Source: a bacterium | GTDB taxonomy: Bacteria > Eremiobacterota > Eremiobacteria > Baltobacterales > Baltobacteraceae | Length of the DNA: 10,690 nt | NCBI GenBank assembly: GCA_021781095.1 | Contig: JAJXXM010000033.1 | Span: forward strand, 1-10,690 | Direction of reading: 5' to 3' | Shown here: positions 6,315 to 10,690 of the stretch, in pieces | How positions within the stretch are numbered: the stretch's first letter is position 1 | Layout: each line of letters starts with the position of its first letter | The notes under the pieces: generated by a model | Database searches by the model: none | The model's input: only the letters and a program-made list of their open reading frames with translations | What the model was told of the DNA's origin: nothing | Translations under genes and position numbers: made by a program

Positions 6315-9300
6315 ATGGCAAAGACGACGATCGACATTACCGGCCTCGCGAGCGCTCGCGGCACGCGTGCCTCGCTTGGAGAACGCATCGGCGATTTGCC
6401 GAACGTCGCCTCGCAGCGGACCCAACAGCTTCGCGCTCGCATCGACGGCGCAAAGGCGGTCACCAGCGTGTGCCCCTATTGCGCCGTCGGTTGCAGCACC
6501 CTCGCCTACGTCGACGATTCCGGAAAGCTTCTCGACGTCGAAGGCAATCCCGATAGTCCGATCAACGCCGGTCATCTCTGTCCGAAAGGCTCGGCGATCT
6601 TCGGCATGACGGTGAACGACCGTCGCTGGACTACCGTCCATTACCGCGCGCCGTTTGCGACCGAATGGGAAGAGAAGCCGCTCGCGTGGGCGCTCGAACG
6701 CATCGCCGCCCGCGTCAAGGAAACGCGCGACGCCACGTTCGTCCGCGAACGCGACGGCAAGCGCGTCAACCATACCCTCGGTATCGCCTCGCTCGGTGGG
6801 GCGACGTTCGGTATCGAAGAAAATTATCTCCTCGGCAAACTCATGCATAGCATGGGCGTCGTCGCGATCGAAAACCAAGCCCGAATATGACACTCCTCGA
6901 CGGTGCCCGGTCTGGGCACCTCGTTCGGCCGCGGCGGCGCGACGGTCTGGCTTCCCGATCTTGAAGACGCAGACTGCATTCTCATACAAGGATCGAATTT
7001 TGCCGAAGCGCACCCGGTAGCGTTTCGCTTCGTCATGAAGGCGAAGGAGCGCGGTGCCGTCATCATCCACGTCGATCCGCGTTTCACGCGCACCTCTGCA
7101 GTCGCCGACCTGTACGCGCCGATTCGCAGCGGCACCGATATTGCGTTTCTCGGCGGCATCATCAATTTCGTACTGCAGAACGAGCGTTACTTCCGCGAAT
7201 ACGTCGCCGCGTATACCAACGCCGCAACGATCGTCGGCGAGGAGTTCGTCGACACCGAAGATCTCGGCGGCATGTTCTCCGGATGGAACGACGAAACGAA
7301 ATCGTACGATACCTCGAGCTGGAACTTCGAACGCAACGACGATGGAACGTTGCGACGCGACGAGACGCTCCAGCATCCCCGCTGCGTTCTCAACGTTCTC
7401 CGTCGGCATTTTGCGCGGTACACGCCGGAGATGGTCGAGCGCGTCTGCGGCACCCCGCAGAAGGAGTTCCTCAAGATCGCCGAGCTTCTCGCGCGGAATA
7501 GCGGGCGCGACCGTACGACCGCGTTCGCCTACGCCGTCGGATGGACGCAGCACACGACGGGAGTGCAATTCGTCAGAACCGCCGCGATCTTACAGCTCTT
7601 GCTCGGCAATATCGGCCGGCCCGGAGGCGGCATTATGGCCCTGCGCGGGCACGCCGACATTCAGGGCGCAACCGACGTCCCGACGCTCTACGATCTCTTG
7701 CCCGGCTACTTGCCGATGCCGTCGGCGTTGCGCGATGAAGGGAGCCTCGACCGCTACCTCGCGCGAAATACAAAAGCGACCGGCTGGTGGGCGAATACGC
7801 CGAAGTACGTCGTCTCGCTGCTCAAGGCGTTTTACTGCTATGCGGCTACCGCGGAGAACGATTTTTGTTACGGCTACCTCCCGCAGCTCGTCGGCGACCA
7901 TTCGGTCCTTCCGACGACCTTTGCGATGAAGGACGGAACGGTAAAAGGTTACTTCGTCATCGGACAAAACCCCGGTGCTTCGGGGCAGAACGCAGAGCTC
8001 GTGAGCTCGGCGATGGAGCGTCTCGACTGGCTCGTCAACATCGATTTCTTCGATAACGAGACGGTGTCGTTCTGGCATCGCGAGGGTGCCGATCCCACGA
8101 AGATCGGCACGGAGGTGTTCTTCCTTCCGGGCGCGACCGTCCTCGAAAAAGAAGGCACGATGACGCAAACCTCGCGCGTGCTGCAGTGGCACGACAAAGC
8201 GATCGAACCGATCGGCGATTCGAAGAGCGACCTTTGGTATTTCTACGATCTCGGTAAGCGCCTCAAAGCGCTCTACGCGAACTCGCAGGATCCGAAGGAT
8301 CGACCGATTCTCGACATGACGTGGGAGTACGACCACGAAGACGAACACGAACGCGCCGCCGGCGAACCTTCGGCGCTGCGCGTTCTCCGCGAGATCAACG
8401 GCTTCACCGTTGCCGACGGAAAGCAAGTTGCGGGCTTCGCCGATCTCGCCGCCGACGGAAGCACCGCCTGCGGTTGCTGGATCTATTCGGGCGTCTGCCC
8501 CGACGATACGACGAACCACGCGCGCGGACGCATCGCCGACGCGCGGAGTTCGCCCGGGTGGGGCTGGGCTTGGCCGGCGAACCGACGCACGCTCTACAAT
8601 CGCGCCTCGGCGGACCCGGCGGGCAATCCGTGGAGCGAGCGAAAGAAATACGTGTGGTGGGACGAGCAAAAGCGCGAATGGACCGGATACGACGTTCCGG
8701 ATTTTCCAAAGGGGAAAGACCCTGCGACGCCCGCGCGACCCGGAGCGTCCGGAATCGACGCGCACTCCGGCGCCGATCCGTTCATCATGAATCTCGACGG
8801 GCGCGGCCAGCTCTTCGTCGCCGGGGCGCTCGCCGACGCACCGATGCCCGCGCATTACGAACCGCTGCAATCGGTTATCGAAAATCCGCTCTACGCACAG
8901 CAGAGCAATCCGCTCCTGCGCGAATGGAAGCGCGACGACAATCGCTATAACCGAGCGGTCGATCCCGATTATCCATACGTTCTCACCACCTACCGAATCA
9001 CCGAAATGTCGGGAATTATGACGCGGTATATTCCGTGGCTCGCCGAACTCCAGCCGGAGGCGTTCTGCGAGATCGACCCCGAACTCGCGGTCGAAAAGGG
9101 TATCGCGAACGGGAGCTACGTCACGATATCGACGGCACTCGGCGAGATGGAGGCGCGCGCGCTGGTGAGCGGACGCATGCAGCCCTTGCGCATTGGGAAA
9201 GGACAACGCGTGCATCAGATCGGCATCCCCTACAACTACGGCCGCATGGTCGGTTTCGCGCGCGGCGACTCTCCCGGCGACCTCATCGCGCTCTCCATGG

Positions 9301-9467
9301 ATCCGAACGTCTCCATCCACGAAGCAAAATCGCTGACCTGCTCGATTCGCCCCGGGCGGCGCGCCGCACGGTCGGCGGGAAGCATCGAAGCACCGGTTCC
9401 GACGGCGCAGCAACGAGCCTACGGAGCGGGAGCCGCGCACGGCATCGACGCGGGCGAGCGCCGCTGA
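6315..9467 (+). CDS. Selenocysteine-containing formate dehydrogenase, catalytic alpha subunit (TGA read through)
   Basis: This is one 1050-residue frame with an in-frame TGA at codon 192, read as selenocysteine. It oxidises formate to CO2 at a bis-pyranopterin guanine dinucleotide Mo or W centre. An N-terminal [4Fe-4S] site is formed by C53, C56, C60 (CPYCAVGC) and C89 (CPKG). Sec192 lies in ENQARI-U-HSSTV, followed by FGRGGATVW, matching the active-site segment of Sec formate dehydrogenases, with the conserved His next to Sec. Further hallmarks are the cofactor-binding GRPGGGIMALRGHADIQG near residue 433, EKEGTMTQTSRVLQW near 612, CGCWIYSG near 719, and a C-terminal molybdopterin dinucleotide-binding domain from about 883. 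There is no twin-arginine signal: about 50 polar residues precede the first cluster, as in actinobacterial-type enzymes from memory. The stop overlaps the beta subunit start by one base (TGATG). Without Sec insertion only a useless 191-residue fragment would be made. Confidence 0.95.
6888..6890 (+). other. In-frame TGA selenocysteine codon (Sec192)
   Basis: The frame from 6315 runs through this TGA unchanged to 9467. Family conservation is continuous on both sides: NQARI before, and HSSTVPGLG...SFGRGG after. The position is exactly that of the catalytic Sec (or Cys) of formate dehydrogenases. The base after TGA is C, as in E. coli fdhF. Confidence 0.95.
6898..6923 (+). promoter_or_regulatory. 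Bacterial SECIS hairpin
   Basis: The upper stem pairs GGTGCCC (6902-6908) with GGGCACC (6914-6920) around the five-base loop GGTCT (6909-6913). A lower stem CGA/TCG (6898-6900 with 6921-6923) continues it, with C6901 bulged. The loop begins 18 bases after the TGA. In E. coli fdhF, as I remember that sequence, the loop GGUCU also begins 18 bases after the UGA, and its G and U (positions 23 and 24 counting from the U of UGA) contact SelB. Both fall at the same positions here. The hairpin lies wholly inside the coding sequence. Confidence 0.88.
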
Positions 9468-10321
9468 TGGCAACCGGATTTTTCACCGACGCAACGCTCT
9501 GCATCGGCTGCAAGGCCTGCGAGGTCGCGTGCAAGCAATGGAACGAGTTGCCCTCCGACGGCTTCGAGTTCACCGGGAATTCCTACGACAACACCAGCCA
9601 ACTCTCCGGAACGACGTGGCGCCACGTCGACTTCGTCGAACGCGAATCGTTCGACGAGGACGGGCTCAAGACGAGCTGGTCGATGGTGAGCGACGTTTGC
9701 AAACATTGCACGAATGCGGGATGTTTGGAAGCGTGCCCGACCGGGGCGATCGTTCGCAACGAATTCGGCAGCGTCTTCGTGCAGCCCGATATCTGTAACG
9801 GGTGCGGTTATTGCGTCGTCTCCTGCCCCTTCGGCGTCATCGACCTGATCGAAGCGGTCGGCCGCGGCGACGATACGGCGAAATACGGGCTCGCGACCTT
9901 GCACGACGATCGCCTGAACGATCGCAAGACGGCGGTACAAGCGACCGGCGGCGTGGCGGGAAAATGCACGCTCTGCTTCGACCGACAGCGCGTCGGCATG
10001 GTGCCCGCATGCGCGAAGGCCTGTCCGACGGAGTCGATCCAGTTCGGCGAGCTCGATGAACTTCGCGAACGCGCGCGCCGTCGCGTCGAAACGCTGCAAC
10101 AGCGCGGCGTCGAGGCGCAATTGTACGGAGCCGACGACGTCGGCGGAGGAATCGGCGCGCTCAACGCATTCTTTCTGCTTACCGAGAGCCCCGAGGCCTA
10201 CAATCTTCCCGTCGAGCCCGTCCTACCGTCGACGCGACAGACGATGGGATACGCTGCGGCCGCCGCCGCGGCGTTGACGCTCGCGACGATCGGTTGGGCG
10301 ATCTTCCGGGGTGATGCATGA
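9467..10321 (+). CDS. Formate dehydrogenase iron-sulfur beta subunit
   Basis: The 284-residue electron-transfer subunit has 16 cysteines in four ferredoxin-type groups, enough for four [4Fe-4S] clusters. They are C12/C15/C18/C22 (CIGCKACEVAC), C78/C81/C86/C90 (CKHCTNAGCLEAC), C110/C113/C116/C120 (CNGCGYCVVSC) and C167/C170/C182/C186. The opening FFTDATLCIGCKACEVACKQWN is typical of FdnH/FdoH-like subunits. Residues about 260-280 (an Ala-rich stretch ending GWAIF) form one hydrophobic helix, a C-terminal membrane anchor as in E. coli FdnH. It should pass electrons from the alpha subunit to the membrane subunit. The start codon shares one base with the alpha stop (TGATG), and the stop overlaps the next start (ATGA), so alpha, beta and membrane subunit are translationally chained. 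The open frame extends upstream inside alpha, but family length and motifs fix this start. Confidence 0.94.
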   Translation: MATGFFTDATLCIGCKACEVACKQWNELPSDGFEFTGNSYDNTSQLSGTTWRHVDFVERESFDEDGLKTSWSMVSDVCKHCTNAGCLEACPTGAIVRNEFGSVFVQPDICNGCGYCVVSCPFGVIDLIEAVGRGDDTAKYGLATLHDDRLNDRKTAVQATGGVAGKCTLCFDRQRVGMVPACAKACPTESIQFGELDELRERARRRVETLQQRGVEAQLYGADDVGGGIGALNAFFLLTESPEAYNLPVEPVLPSTRQTMGYAAAAAAALTLATIGWAIFRGDA

Positions 10322-10690
10322 AGAGTTATTACGACCGGCCGCTGCTCAAGGGCCCGCATTGGGGAGCGAACGTCGTCACCTATCTCTTTCTCGGCGGCAT
10401 CATGGGCGGGCTCGGCCTGATCTCGCTTCTCTCCGACGACCGGCCGGAGCCGGAGATGAAAAAATTGCGCAAGACCTCGCGCTATACGGCGTTCGCGCTC
10501 GCGGCGATCAATCCGCCGATCCTTATCTCGCATCTCGGACGTCCCGAACGCTTTTTAAACATGCTGCGCATCGTCAAATTGAAATCGCCGATGTCGCTTG
10601 GGGTGTGGGGACTCGTACTCTATTCCGGCGCCGCGGGTGCGAACGCGCTGCGCGAACTCGCCGACGACGGCATCGTCCCGCGCGCGCTGC
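10318..10690 (+). CDS. NrfD-type membrane subunit of formate dehydrogenase (5' part, cut by window edge)
   Basis: 124 residues are visible before the right edge. The protein starts MKSYYDRPLLKGPHWGANVV and has a first membrane helix at about 18-38 (LFLGGIMGGLGLISLL) and a second at about 55-71. It then has the NrfD/PsrC signature HLGRPERFLNMLRIVKLKSP (72-91), followed by MSLGVWGLVLYSG. NrfD-like proteins are quinone-interacting membrane subunits of about 300-400 residues that lack haem, so this replaces the cytochrome b gamma subunit of E. coli formate dehydrogenase-N. It likely anchors the enzyme and exchanges electrons with menaquinone or ubiquinone. The ATG overlaps the beta stop (ATGA) and is preceded by a G-run (10308-10311). 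Roughly two thirds of the gene lies outside the window. Confidence 0.9.
   Translation, partial: MKSYYDRPLLKGPHWGANVVTYLFLGGIMGGLGLISLLSDDRPEPEMKKLRKTSRYTAFALAAINPPILISHLGRPERFLNMLRIVKLKSPMSLGVWGLVLYSGAAGANALRELADDGIVPRAL

Noticed and set aside
5160..7568. An 802-codon open frame on the minus strand
   Set aside because: It is antisense to the transporter and dehydrogenase genes, rich in Arg, Asp and Glu with no recognisable domain, and is a mirror of GC-rich codon usage.
6903..9467. A separate gene starting at GTG 6903 after a true stop at 6888
   Set aside because: The frame is the same as the upstream part, the TGA sits at the family's Sec position, conserved residues continue directly on both sides, and a SECIS hairpin is present.
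7590..9473. A 627-codon open frame on the minus strand
   Set aside because: It is a shadow of the alpha subunit, with low-complexity Arg/Val/Glu composition and no motif.

Overview
The window is GC-rich, free-living bacterial chromosome and almost entirely coding. No gap between genes exceeds about 120 bases. I see no tRNA, rRNA, CRISPR array, insertion sequence or phage gene. Base composition and codon use look uniform from end to end, so nothing suggests recent transfer. The lineage cannot be fixed from the sequence alone. The high GC and the type of formate dehydrogenase (no Tat signal, closest in remembered pattern to actinobacterial and related environmental enzymes) suggest a soil or sediment bacterium, possibly an uncultured phylum such as Eremiobacterota; this is a weak inference.

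Left part (1-1793): the last 34 codons of an unidentified plus-strand gene are followed by a DEDDh (DnaQ-type) exonuclease. It meets, tail to tail, a minus-strand branched-chain amino acid aminotransferase (ilvE). The two stop codons lie in one 14-base perfect palindrome, four bases apart.

Middle part (1886-4863): divergent from ilvE is a two-gene unit. It encodes a large secreted protein, a beta-propeller fused to an AcpA/phospholipase C-type phosphoesterase, and a small polytopic membrane protein with an internal duplication carrying paired ExxE motifs. The two reading frames overlap in ATGA, so they are probably translationally coupled.

Right part (4980-10690, running off the edge): a formate uptake and oxidation operon. 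It contains an OFA-family MFS transporter, the catalytic alpha subunit of a selenocysteine-dependent formate dehydrogenase, a four-cluster ferredoxin-like beta subunit with a C-terminal membrane anchor, and the start of an NrfD-type quinone-interacting membrane subunit. The alpha gene is one 1050-residue frame interrupted by an in-frame TGA (codon 192). A bacterial SECIS hairpin follows it, with its GGUCU loop at the same spacing as in E. coli fdhF. The expected pathway is formate taken up by the transporter, oxidised to CO2 at the Mo or W/Sec site of alpha, with electrons passing through the Fe-S clusters of alpha and beta to the NrfD-like subunit and the quinone pool.

The strongest signal is the Sec/SECIS pair, which an automatic pipeline would split into two genes. 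It implies that the host has a working selenocysteine system (selA, selB, selC, selD) elsewhere in the genome. I found no clearly unprecedented system. The duplicated membrane protein coupled to the phosphoesterase is the least understood unit.
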